Shown here: piece by piece, positions 1 through 6,343 of the stretch
Numbering within the stretch: the stretch's first letter is position 1
Layout: every line of letters begins with the position of its first letter
Assembly: GCA_029262095.1 (NCBI GenBank)
Contig: JAJDAB010000140.1
Coordinates: 1 to 6,686, forward strand
Direction: 5' to 3'
Length of the DNA: 6,686 bases
Origin: Candidatus Hydrogenedentota bacterium
Lineage (GTDB): Bacteria; Hydrogenedentota; Hydrogenedentia; Hydrogenedentales; SLHB01
The notes under the pieces: model-generated
Databases searched by the model: none
Seen by the model: the letters and a program-made list of their open reading frames with translations, nothing else
What the model was told of the DNA's origin: nothing
Made by a program: the position numbers and the translations under genes

Positions 1-84
1 GGCTTGCCCGCGGCGTAGAAGATAGTCCGAAAACTGCGAGGCAAGCCTCGCACTGATAAAGCGGTGGCAAGCCACCGCACTCCA
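1..84. repeat. Multi-hairpin palindromic repeat, copy 1 (left end cut by window edge)
   Basis: This is a series of short inverted repeats. Positions 1-11 are the right part of a stem whose left arm lies outside the window (GGC-TT-GCCCGC). Positions 35-52 are a perfect 8-bp stem, TGCGAGGC / GCCTCGCA, around AA. Positions 61-78 are a perfect 8-bp stem, GCGGTGGC / GCCACCGC, around AA, followed by ACTCCA at 79-84. The order, spacing and flanking words match the second copy at 1382-1503, including an aligned spacer between the first and second stems. It is non-coding and sits upstream of the membrane-protein gene that starts near 169. It resembles REP/REPIN-type intergenic palindromes; the family name is not known to me. 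Confidence 0.8.
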
Positions 85-154
85 AAATGTGGTCGGTCTC
101 CACGTCGCAATTGGGCAACAGATTGCCGAACGCTTATCGCCGCTTATTCCGTAG

Positions 155-160
155 TACAAT
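155..160 (+). promoter_or_regulatory. Possible -10 element (TACAAT) for the split membrane-protein gene
   Basis: TACAAT, preceded by TAG, ends 8 bases before the ATG at 169. No Shine-Dalgarno sequence is visible before that ATG, so transcription starting just downstream of this hexamer would give a nearly leaderless message. A very similar word, TAGTACACT, precedes the minus-strand gene starting at 2259. No convincing -35 box is seen at the usual spacing. This is a weak call from sequence similarity alone. Confidence 0.25.
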
Positions 161-168
161 ACCTGTCG

Positions 169-1361
169 ATGGACACCGAACCGACAATTGATCGCACGCG
201 GCTTGAGCGGTATCCGCTTGGGTTCCGTCCTGTCCTCATGCTGGTCCCATTGGCGATCATGATGATTGGTTCGATTGTGATCGTCTTCCCAACGTCTACA
301 GCGGTGGGCCTGTTCTTTGAGTATGGGCCATCGGACCACCCGGAGCGTTGGATTCTCGATATGCAGTTTCGACGCCCGCTTTTAGGACTGGTCCTTGGAA
401 TGACGACCGGAATGATTCTTGGGTTTTTCCAGAGACGTAGCTTCAGAGGACTGAATGAATCGTGGAGGGATCGTTACTTCCTTACACGCACAGATCGGCG
501 TAACGCCAGAAGTCATGCCGAGATCCGCTTAATGCGACGTTGGGTGTTGGCGATCGTATTTTTGGTACTGGCAATATTACCCGTCAGTTTCGTTCTTCGT
601 ACGAGTTATATCACGTTCGCTCTGGGCCTAACGTTAACGAACTTGATCGGTAGTTTCCCGCGACATCATGTCGAGAGAATAGAGATACTGCGGCGTCGCC
701 GGATTGCTTTGGCGTGGGAATGTGTTGACCCGCCCGACGACCGGTTGACCATCCGGCAAAAACTGGCAGCCGCGACGTTGTGGTTGGTTAGTTTTGCTCT
801 GGTGATTGCCGCAGCGTATCTAGTTCACAACCTCAAAACGCAACGCGTCTTTCGTCAATACACGGCTTACTCCGTCTACGATAAGGGAAGGTCTATTGAC
901 AAAGAACAAGCGTCTGCGCTTGAGCGGCGGCTGAAACGCAAACCGTCGGACTATGATGCGCGACTCACCCTGTTGGGATACTTCTGGGGGAATTTAACGA
1001 CGCGCGCGACGCCAAGAATGCTGAAAAGAGGGCTGAAGTTGATCGACGACAACGGCCTCATGCGCAGTATTTTATCGAGCAGATTCCTGGCCATTTCTAT
1101 ACCGAACTTGCGCGCACGGCCATGCCGTTTAAGGTAGCCGACTCGGACTATTCGGCTTTCTCGCAACTTTGGCGAAAACAAGTGAGCAAATATCCCGATA
1201 ATCCCGACGTTGTATGGAATGCTGCGTGGTTTTTTCGGCGATTGGACGATGAATTCTACGAGGAGCTGCTCCGGAGAGGTCGCGTCTTGGAACCGGAGAA
1301 GGATCGTTGGTCGTCTGCGTTGACTGAGCAGGAAAAACGTAACGCTGCATCAAAACCATAG
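169..1361 (+). pseudogene. Multi-TM membrane protein with helical-repeat-like C-terminus, split by a frameshift
   Basis: The first part runs from ATG 169 and would stop at 1137. A second open frame, readable from 990 to the TAG at 1359-1361, carries the natural continuation. Adding one G to the G5 run at 986-990 joins them into about 397 residues without any stop. Residues 1-274 hold about five hydrophobic segments (near 20-42, 69-87, 124-143, 147-163 and 199-220), with basic loops between them. The tail after about 250 is soluble and helical (ALERRLKRKPSDYDARLTLL, then after the shift a segment with WRKQVSKYPDNPDVVWNAAW and EELLRRGRVLEP). That pattern recalls tetratricopeptide-like tails, but no function can be assigned. 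ATG 169 is preferred over the codon at 64 because 64-84 lies inside the palindromic repeat. Without the correction the product would end in 49 unrelated residues. It could be true decay, a sequencing/assembly indel, or less likely programmed frameshifting. The call of one broken gene is strong; its function is unknown. Confidence 0.75.
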
Positions 1362-1381
1362 CCCTTCAATAATCACTCTTA

Positions 1382-1503
1382 TGGAGTGCGCAAGCTTGCT
1401 TGCGCTTTTGTTGAGCGGGCGTGCCCGCGTTGTAGTGATTGCGCCCGTAAATGTGCGAAGCAAGCGTCGCACAGGCAAAGCGGCAGCAAGCTGCCGCACT
1501 CCA
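1382..1503. repeat. Multi-hairpin palindromic repeat, copy 2 (complete, REPIN-like)
   Basis: Four stems lie in series: 1388-1405 (GCGCAAGC/GCTTGCGC around TT), 1415-1428 (GCGGGC/GCCCGC around GT), 1454-1471 (TGCGAAGC/GCGTCGCA around AA, one mismatch) and 1480-1497 (GCGGCAGC/GCTGCCGC around AA). The outer ends are inverted copies of each other: it begins TGGAGTGCG and ends CGCACTCCA, with about 28-base termini that agree except inside the stem arms and at the last base. Stems 2 to 4 correspond in order and spacing to copy 1 at 1-84. It fills the gap between two converging genes, where REP-type elements are often found. The hairpins could slow transcription from both sides, but no T-run follows them. 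The remaining 1504-1632 holds no gene I can support. Confidence 0.85.
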
Positions 1504-1632
1504 AAATTTCTTTCCTTTAATGTTCTGTCTGCGTGGCCGTGGCTTACGTTGAGAAAGTACAACGTTCTTGTCTGGCAAAGTTACGCTCGCAATGGAGTAG
1601 GCAGTTCCTGCAGACAAACAACAGAAGCCACT

Positions 1633-2259
1633 CTAACGGGACAAGTGGAAGCAAAGCCAAAAGTGTACCGATCCGACTAACGCCATGACGCCGGGTGGTA
1701 TTAAGAGCAATCCTATGAACCATCTCGCAATCGACACGAGCATTTGAGACCGAATAGTTTGCATTGTGTACCACAGTGCGATTGCCACTAACGAATAGGC
1801 GATTAATTGACGCCAACCACTTCCCATACCTTCGATGAACCGATCGCCGGTGTCCGGATGGACATCCTCGGAAGCGAAATAGATATATGTCGTTTCGTCG
1901 ATCAATCCCGTCGCTGAATCGTATTGCACGAATACGCTGAGATACGACGGGAATTTCAGTCGAATACGACTCGCCGATGTTTCGTCCTTTGCTCCTTTCG
2001 TCCATGGCGCAGCTGGATCAATGCGGCTCGTCACAGGTTTAAGCGTCGTGAGTAAAGAATCAACTTCGACGATAGATTCATCGAGTAGAGCATTCGCACC
2101 TACTTCGTAAATGTCTTCCCTGACAGCACTCCAGTACGCGAATAGCAAGAAGGTGAGCGCCAAGAAACCATAAATCGCCGGGACACCGTGGGCGTTGAGT
2201 TTTCCAAAGCGTGCTCGCCTCATTGAGTTGTGTTGCATTTCACTGGCATCGCTGGGCAT
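1633..2259 (-). CDS. Unrecognised membrane protein, about 208 residues, three hydrophobic segments
   Basis: I do not recognise the family. The protein has a short polar N-terminus, a first hydrophobic segment at about residues 25-44 (PAIYGFLALTFLLFAYW), and a hydrophilic region of about 105 residues with no cysteines. Two more hydrophobic segments follow at about 150-167 and 178-203, and the tail is very short. The middle region is probably on the outer face of the cytoplasmic membrane. The start at 2259 is the longest option; ATGs at residues 8 and 13 are possible, and none has a visible Shine-Dalgarno. TAGTACACT ends 5 bases before the first ATG and may be a -10 element. The gene converges on the split membrane-protein gene across the palindromic repeat and diverges from the acetyltransferase gene. 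The long open frame with sensible membrane topology supports a real gene; overlapping frames look like shadows. Confidence 0.7.
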   Translation of the reverse strand: MPSDASEMQHNSMRRARFGKLNAHGVPAIYGFLALTFLLFAYWSAVREDIYEVGANALLDESIVEVDSLLTTLKPVTSRIDPAAPWTKGAKDETSASRIRLKFPSYLSVFVQYDSATGLIDETTYIYFASEDVHPDTGDRFIEGMGSGWRQLIAYSLVAIALWYTMQTIRSQMLVSIARWFIGLLLIPPGVMALVGSVHFWLCFHLSR

Positions 2260-2311
2260 GTTTCAGTGTACTATGTTCGTTTGGCCAGTTCGCAATTATG
2301 TGGAGCAATTG
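2260..2311. promoter_or_regulatory. Divergent intergenic region with overlapping candidate -10 elements
   Basis: These 52 bases must hold the start signals of both divergent genes if the chosen starts are right. On the minus strand TACACT (2270 down to 2265) lies just before the membrane-protein ATG. On the plus strand TACTAT (2269-2274) or TATGTT (2272-2277) could serve the acetyltransferase gene, which has a leader of about 30 bases and a GGAG. The two candidate -10s overlap in a GTAC core, so the polymerases would compete. No good -35 was found for either, so this is tentative. Confidence 0.3.
2302..2305 (+). promoter_or_regulatory. Shine-Dalgarno GGAG that decides the acetyltransferase start
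   Basis: GGAG followed by a 6-base spacer (CAATTG) leads to ATG 2312. This supports starting the acetyltransferase at 2312 instead of at the in-frame ATG 2195, which would overlap the 5' end of the divergent gene and add 39 residues foreign to the GNAT fold. Confidence 0.6.
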
Positions 2312-2929
2312 ATGGACGTTCAGTTTCGACAAGGGCAGGCGGGTGATGTGGCGGCGGCGGTGCCGTTGATTTACAGTTCGGGGCCTTCGGCGTTTGAGTT
2401 TGTGTTCGGCGACGCGAAACGCGGGATGGCGCAGGATTTCTTGCGGTATGCATTTCCAAAGGGCGGCGGCGAGTTTGGGTATCGCGGGCACGTTGTTGCT
2501 GTTGTTGACGGGAAGGTTGTGGGTACAGGTACCGGGTTCGGCAAAGACAACGCGTTTTCTTATTTCTTTGCTGCGGCCAGTCAAATTCTTGGGTTCTACC
2601 GGGTGGGTGCGGTGAGTGTGATTCGGAGAGGGCTTTCTATCGAGCAACTTTTTGAGTTGCCGAAAGCGGGGGAGCACTACATCGGGCACATTGGCGTGTC
2701 GCCGGATTTGCGCAGTCACGGCATTGGCGCGAAACTGATGAATCACCTAATCGAACAGGGCAGCGCGTTGGGGCGTAAGACGGCGATCCTTGATGTTTCC
2801 GTGGAGAACCCACGTGCAGAGGCGCTCTATGAACGCCTCGGTTTTCGGGTGACCCGCGAACTCGTATCGAACCTGAGCAACCAATACGGCACGGTCGTTA
2901 ATCACCGTAGGATGGAAATAAAACTCTAG
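2312..2929 (+). CDS. GNAT-family N-acetyltransferase
   Basis: The 205-residue protein has the GNAT layout: an N-terminal strand and helix (MDVQFRQGQAGDVAAAVPLI), a GPSAFEF segment near 24-30, a central beta region (HVVAVVDGKVVGTGTG, 60-75), then the acetyl-CoA-binding motif A at about 123-147. There HIGVSPDLRSHGIGAKL contains the R-x-x-G-x-G signature (R134, G137, G139). Motif B follows as NPRAEALYERLGF (166-178), with Tyr173 in the position often used as general acid. The family transfers acetyl from acetyl-CoA to an amine; the substrate here cannot be told. It is probably cytoplasmic, with no signal peptide or TM segment. The start at 2312 is chosen for its GGAG and because the protein begins at the first beta strand. 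It is transcribed divergently from the three-TM protein and has no obvious operon partner. The family assignment is firm, the substrate unknown. Confidence 0.9.
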   Translation: MDVQFRQGQAGDVAAAVPLIYSSGPSAFEFVFGDAKRGMAQDFLRYAFPKGGGEFGYRGHVVAVVDGKVVGTGTGFGKDNAFSYFFAAASQILGFYRVGAVSVIRRGLSIEQLFELPKAGEHYIGHIGVSPDLRSHGIGAKLMNHLIEQGSALGRKTAILDVSVENPRAEALYERLGFRVTRELVSNLSNQYGTVVNHRRMEIKL

Positions 2930-3000
2930 CTAGGTTGAGTCATGGCATATCATTTTTACAGGCTTCAATCTTTTCCACCCATGGATTAATATGATACCGT

Positions 3001-3023
3001 GAAACCGCTCAGATGGCGGTTTC
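3001..3023. terminator. Stem-loop after the acetyltransferase gene, possible terminator without T-run
   Basis: GAAACCGC (3001-3008) pairs perfectly with GCGGTTTC (3016-3023) around a 7-base loop, TCAGATG. It lies 71 bases after the acetyltransferase stop. The following TAAATCATT is not a real T-run, so intrinsic termination would be weak. It could instead be a leader structure of the downstream gene or part of a degraded mobile element. Confidence 0.4.
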
Positions 3024-3040
3024 TAAATCATTGCTCAGGT

Positions 3041-3070
3041 GCGGGATAAGGAGTCAGGTTCGTAATTCTT
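3041..3070 (+). other. Short sequence reminiscent of IS200/REP-associated repeat ends
   Basis: The core AAGGAGTCAGGTTCGTAATT (3048-3067) resembles GGGGTCAGGTNCG-type words that I recall near IS200-like (Y1, REP-associated) transposase genes. No transposase is present here, and the resemblance is from memory, so it may be a relic or chance. A partial echo, AGGAGTTCGT, occurs at 3080-3089. Confidence 0.25.
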
Positions 3071-3238
3071 GTAATAAATAGGAGTTCGTCATCATAAATG
3101 GAAAACTCTTTATTGTTATGGTCAGGGAATCCAGGGTTGGGATTTTGTCGTTCACCATACAAGCGATGCGCGAGACGATTCATCCGTTCAGGCAACGATC
3201 AGAGTGAATGAGATGTTGCTGGATTCGAATCAGAGTTT

Positions 3239-3243
3239 GGGAG
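3239..3243 (+). promoter_or_regulatory. Candidate Shine-Dalgarno GGGAG for the large exported protein
   Basis: GGGAG lies 11 bases before ATG 3255, slightly longer than ideal spacing. The alternatives GTG 3204 and ATG 3267 have no better site, which is why 3255 is used as the start. ATG 3267 would also give a good signal peptide. Confidence 0.4.
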
Positions 3244-3254
3244 TGTTCGCACGA

Positions 3255-6239
3255 ATGATATTGCCAATGCGCCGGGGACTCTGTTTGCTGATTTTCTTGT
3301 CGTGGGGACTGGCCGCCCACTGCGTCGAGTCTACGATGTTTCGGAATTTCGAGACCGCTCAGGTGCATCCAATGGATCTCAGCCCGGATGGACGGCTATT
3401 AGGCGTGTGTAACACTGCGGATGGTCGTCTTGAGTTATTTGATGTTGCTGCGGGTACCCCAACTAATATCTGTGCCATCCCAGTCGGGTATGACCCAGTG
3501 TCGGTTCGATTCAGATCTGACAAAGAAGCATGGGTGGTCAATGGGATATCTGACACGATCAGCGTAGTTGATCTGGTCACAAAGAACGTAAGCGCGACTG
3601 TCGCCACACTGGACGAACCGGCAGACGTAATCTTCGCTGGAGTTCCCGAACGCGCCTTCGTTTCGTGTCGGACTGCCAACGTGATCCAGGTCTTCGTTCC
3701 GGAGACCAAGGCGCTCGTTTCGAATGTGAAAGTGTACATGGAAGAACCGCGCGCCCTGGCCAAGAGCGTAGACGGTTCGGTTGTATACGCGCTTTCGTTT
3801 CGGTCTGGCAATGGTACGACAATTGTGAACCGGCGGGCCGTGAGCGATGTTGAGTCTCCGTACGGAGGCGTGAATCCACCGCCCAACGGTGACATTTCAA
3901 ACCTGGATCCCGCAATGCGTTTCAACCCACCGCTGAGCGCGGAAGCGATGTCGAACAAGACGTACGACTTAGCGCTAATCGTACGAAAAGAATCGGCTTC
4001 CGGGAGATGGCTGGATGATAACGGAGAAGATTGGACTCCATGGGTCTCCGGCGAAAAGGCCGACCTTACACATCGCTACTCCGGCTGGGATTTGCTCGAT
4101 CACGACGTGGCGATTATTGATGCGGAGACGTTGGACGTCTCTTACTGCGATTCATTGATGACCATTGGTATGGCGGTTGCTGTACAGCCCGGAGGCCAGA
4201 TCACCGTTGTGGGTACGGAGGCGATCAATGAAGTTCGATATGAACCAGTCTTGACCGGTGTATTCAGCCGGGTCATGATGGCGTTTTGCGATTCGATTAC
4301 CGGTATCAAGTCGCCCGTATTGGATTTGAACAAGAATCACCTTGAGGCGGCTCAGTTCGCGCAGGATGGCGTGGCGGATGCCTATCACGACGGCGAAGTA
4401 CCCCAGTCCGGCCGTGATATGTCCATCGGAGATCCCAGGGGCGTCGTCTGGCGATCGGATGGTAAGGGCTACGTCTCGGGTCGCGGATCCAATAACGTCA
4501 TACCTCTATTGCAAAACGGATCGCGATCAAGCTTAGGGGCGTCCATTGAAGTGGGCGAAGGACCGACGGGTCTGGTGTTGAGCCGTGACGAAAAACGCCT
4601 GTATGTCTTGAATCAATTCTCGGCATCCATCTCGGTCATCGACACAGCGAATGATTCGATCGTGTCTACTATTCCCTTTTTCGATCCCACACCCGACATA
4701 GTCAAGGTTGGGCGAAAACATTTGTACGATACGCATAAGAATTCTGGATTGGGACACGTTGGTTGTGCCTCGTGTCATCCTGATGGCCGCATGGACCGTC
4801 TTGCCTGGGATTTGGGCAAGCCCGATGGTGATATCAAGCCACTGAACGGTGTTCCGGGACAGCACAACTTGGGGGCAGGTATTGTCGAGTTGCGCGGTGC
4901 CCCAATGGTCGCGTCGTTCGAGGATTTCCATCCCCTTAAAGGGCCCATGACCACGCAAACGCTACAAGACATTATCGGCAAAGAGCCGCACCATTGGCTC
5001 GGTGATAAGGACGGGCTGGAAGAGTTCAACGACGCGTTTATCGATCTACAGGGAGACGACACGAACTTGACGTCGCGAGAGATGCAGGAATTTGAAGACT
5101 TTCTCGCCACGATCCACTTCCCGCCCAATCCCTTCCGCAATTTAGACAATTCGCTTCCAATCGATTTGCCGCTCACCGACCTCTTCTATTTCGCCGGCGA
5201 ATCCATGCCGAACGGAAACGCGTTGGAAGGGTTGGCTCTTTTTCGAGATTTGAGTACGCCCCTTGCGACATCGCGAGCATGTGTCCTTTGTCATACTCTG
5301 CCGCTTGGTAACGGTTCGGATATGTTCTATAACGGCACTAGTTTTGACGAGATTCCGAAAGGCCCTAACGGCGAAAATCATGTCGCAATTGCAACGAAGC
5401 CGCGAAAAATCCCCCAGCTCCGTAGCGTATACGAAAAAACTGGGTTTACACGGTCTAAGCCCAATACGGCCGGTCCCGGTGGGACACCATCAAACCTCAG
5501 TCTATCGGGATACGGGCTTTCTCACGACGGTAGCGTTGATTCGGTCGTTACCTTCGTCTCCGTGTTTCAACAGGTCGAGTCGAAGCAAGATGCCGCAAAT
5601 GTCGTTGCACTGCTTCTGGCGTTTTCTGGAGGGTTCGATTTCATAGCGTCACAGCCTGGCGAATTCCCCTTTAGTCAGTTGAGCAACGATGCACACGCTG
5701 CCGTGGGGACACAGGTCACAATTGACGGATCGAAAACGGAGTGGTCTCCGCTCGGTGAACTCGCCGCACTTGCGGACACCGGGGCAATCGATCTAGTCGC
5801 CAAACGTTCCGAAGGTGGAGTGCAACGTGGCTGGGTCTATGCCGGTGACGAGACGTTCCAGTCGGATCGGGGCGACGAGCAAACACTGTTGGCGGACTTG
5901 GTTGGCACTGCGATCGGTAAGGCCGAAGTGACTTTTTCCGCCGTACCTGTTGGAATGGGTCAACGGATTGGTGTGGACCGCGACGGTGACGGAATATTCG
6001 ATTTCGACGAAATACGCGACATGGATTCCAGTGAGCCGGGCGTCCAAAATCCTTATGATCCAAACGACGACGACTGTATTGGAGATTCTGGTTTGGTTGA
6101 ACCGGACGGCGTTCCCGATGGTCGAAACGATTTCGATGGCGATGGCCGGTCGGACAGTACGGAACTACTTGCCGGGGACAATCCCCTTTTTAACGAATTG
6201 ACCACCGCAGCAAGTCTTGACATTGCCCAAAGGCGTTAA
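3255..6239 (+). CDS. Exported YVTN beta-propeller / diheme cytochrome c protein with C-terminal calcium loops
   Basis: Numbering is from ATG 3255 (994 residues). Residues 1-23 form a signal peptide (MRRG, then LCLLIFLSWGLAA), so the protein acts outside the cytoplasmic membrane. Residues about 35-185 hold YVTN/YncE-like propeller blades (WVVNGISDTISVVDLVT). A long segment, about 200-385, shows no clear blades, and the propeller resumes at about 395-480 (LYVLNQFSASISVIDTAN). The cytochrome region follows with two heme-attachment motifs, CASCH at 504-508 (4764-4778) and CVLCH at 676-680 (5280-5294), and a LSHDGSVDS motif near 756. The C-terminus has two EF-hand-like loops, DRDGDGIFDFDE (908-919) and DFDGDGRSDSTE (959-970), each with D/D/D/G/D/E at 1,3,5,6,9,12. 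The family suggests periplasmic or secreted electron transfer or oxidation, like MauG/diheme oxidoreductases, but substrate and partners are unknown. No lipobox or C-terminal anchor is visible. It appears intact and is transcribed alone, converging on the fatty-acid gene. Confidence 0.9.
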   Translation: MILPMRRGLCLLIFLSWGLAAHCVESTMFRNFETAQVHPMDLSPDGRLLGVCNTADGRLELFDVAAGTPTNICAIPVGYDPVSVRFRSDKEAWVVNGISDTISVVDLVTKNVSATVATLDEPADVIFAGVPERAFVSCRTANVIQVFVPETKALVSNVKVYMEEPRALAKSVDGSVVYALSFRSGNGTTIVNRRAVSDVESPYGGVNPPPNGDISNLDPAMRFNPPLSAEAMSNKTYDLALIVRKESASGRWLDDNGEDWTPWVSGEKADLTHRYSGWDLLDHDVAIIDAETLDVSYCDSLMTIGMAVAVQPGGQITVVGTEAINEVRYEPVLTGVFSRVMMAFCDSITGIKSPVLDLNKNHLEAAQFAQDGVADAYHDGEVPQSGRDMSIGDPRGVVWRSDGKGYVSGRGSNNVIPLLQNGSRSSLGASIEVGEGPTGLVLSRDEKRLYVLNQFSASISVIDTANDSIVSTIPFFDPTPDIVKVGRKHLYDTHKNSGLGHVGCASCHPDGRMDRLAWDLGKPDGDIKPLNGVPGQHNLGAGIVELRGAPMVASFEDFHPLKGPMTTQTLQDIIGKEPHHWLGDKDGLEEFNDAFIDLQGDDTNLTSREMQEFEDFLATIHFPPNPFRNLDNSLPIDLPLTDLFYFAGESMPNGNALEGLALFRDLSTPLATSRACVLCHTLPLGNGSDMFYNGTSFDEIPKGPNGENHVAIATKPRKIPQLRSVYEKTGFTRSKPNTAGPGGTPSNLSLSGYGLSHDGSVDSVVTFVSVFQQVESKQDAANVVALLLAFSGGFDFIASQPGEFPFSQLSNDAHAAVGTQVTIDGSKTEWSPLGELAALADTGAIDLVAKRSEGGVQRGWVYAGDETFQSDRGDEQTLLADLVGTAIGKAEVTFSAVPVGMGQRIGVDRDGDGIFDFDEIRDMDSSEPGVQNPYDPNDDDCIGDSGLVEPDGVPDGRNDFDGDGRSDSTELLAGDNPLFNELTTAASLDIAQRR

Positions 6240-6343
6240 TCGCGAACGTTTGGCTTTTCGAGCGACGGACACGGCATCGGTTGTGTCGACCCACCAATGC
6301 GCACGCTGAACCGAAAGTCACATTCCAACAGCGAAAAATGAGA

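Larger units (their letters stand above)
2930..3254. other. Non-coding gap of about 325 bases before the cytochrome/propeller gene
   Basis: The gap contains a perfect stem-loop (3001-3023) and a short stretch resembling repeat-associated sequence (3041-3070). It should also hold the promoter of the large gene, though I see no good -35/-10 pair. A 37-codon frame from ATG 3098 to a stop at 3209-3211 has no recognisable product. From 3078 onward the frame of the large gene is already open, but it has no start codon until GTG 3204. That start is less likely because it would place 21 extra residues before the basic part (MRRG) of the signal peptide. Confidence 0.5.

Noticed and set aside
64..168. 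N-terminal extension of the split membrane protein to position 64
   Set aside because: Its first codons lie in the palindromic repeat and the residues are basic, low in hydrophobicity and unlike the rest; ATG 169 gives a normal start.
986..997. Programmed -1 frameshift site
   Set aside because: A TTTAAC word is present but out of phase with the incoming frame, and only a single GGG codon could slip; an indel is the simpler explanation.
1..1503. CRISPR array from the regularly spaced palindromes
   Set aside because: Units differ in stem sequence, spacers are not of constant length, and the spacers themselves are alike between the two copies.
1546..1565. ACGTTG/CAACGT stem-loop as a terminator
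   Set aside because: The stem is only 6 bp with an 8-base loop, low in GC and without a T-run on either strand.
1381..1680. 99-residue plus-strand open frame through repeat copy 2
   Set aside because: Most of it translates the palindromes; no domain, and its start lies at the repeat edge.
1544..2005. 153-residue minus-strand open frame
   Set aside because: It overlaps the three-TM protein in another frame and has no membrane pattern or recognisable motif.
2195..2311. N-terminal extension of the acetyltransferase to ATG 2195
   Set aside because: It overlaps the divergent gene, adds 39 residues not part of the GNAT fold, and ignores the GGAG before 2312.
2240..2746. 168-residue minus-strand open frame
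   Set aside because: It is antisense to the GNAT domain, and its Arg/His-rich composition is that of a shadow.
3267..3335. Lipoprotein signal with Cys lipidation in the large exported protein
   Set aside because: The residues before Cys are A-A-H, which do not fit the lipobox; an ordinary signal peptidase cleavage is more likely.
3359..3958. 199-residue minus-strand open frame
   Set aside because: It lies wholly antisense to the propeller region, which has clear domain motifs; Ser/Thr-rich composition is typical of a shadow frame.
6240..6343. Bidirectional terminator between the convergent genes
   Set aside because: Only an imperfect, bulged pairing (CGACGGACAC with GTGTCG) was found, with no T-run.
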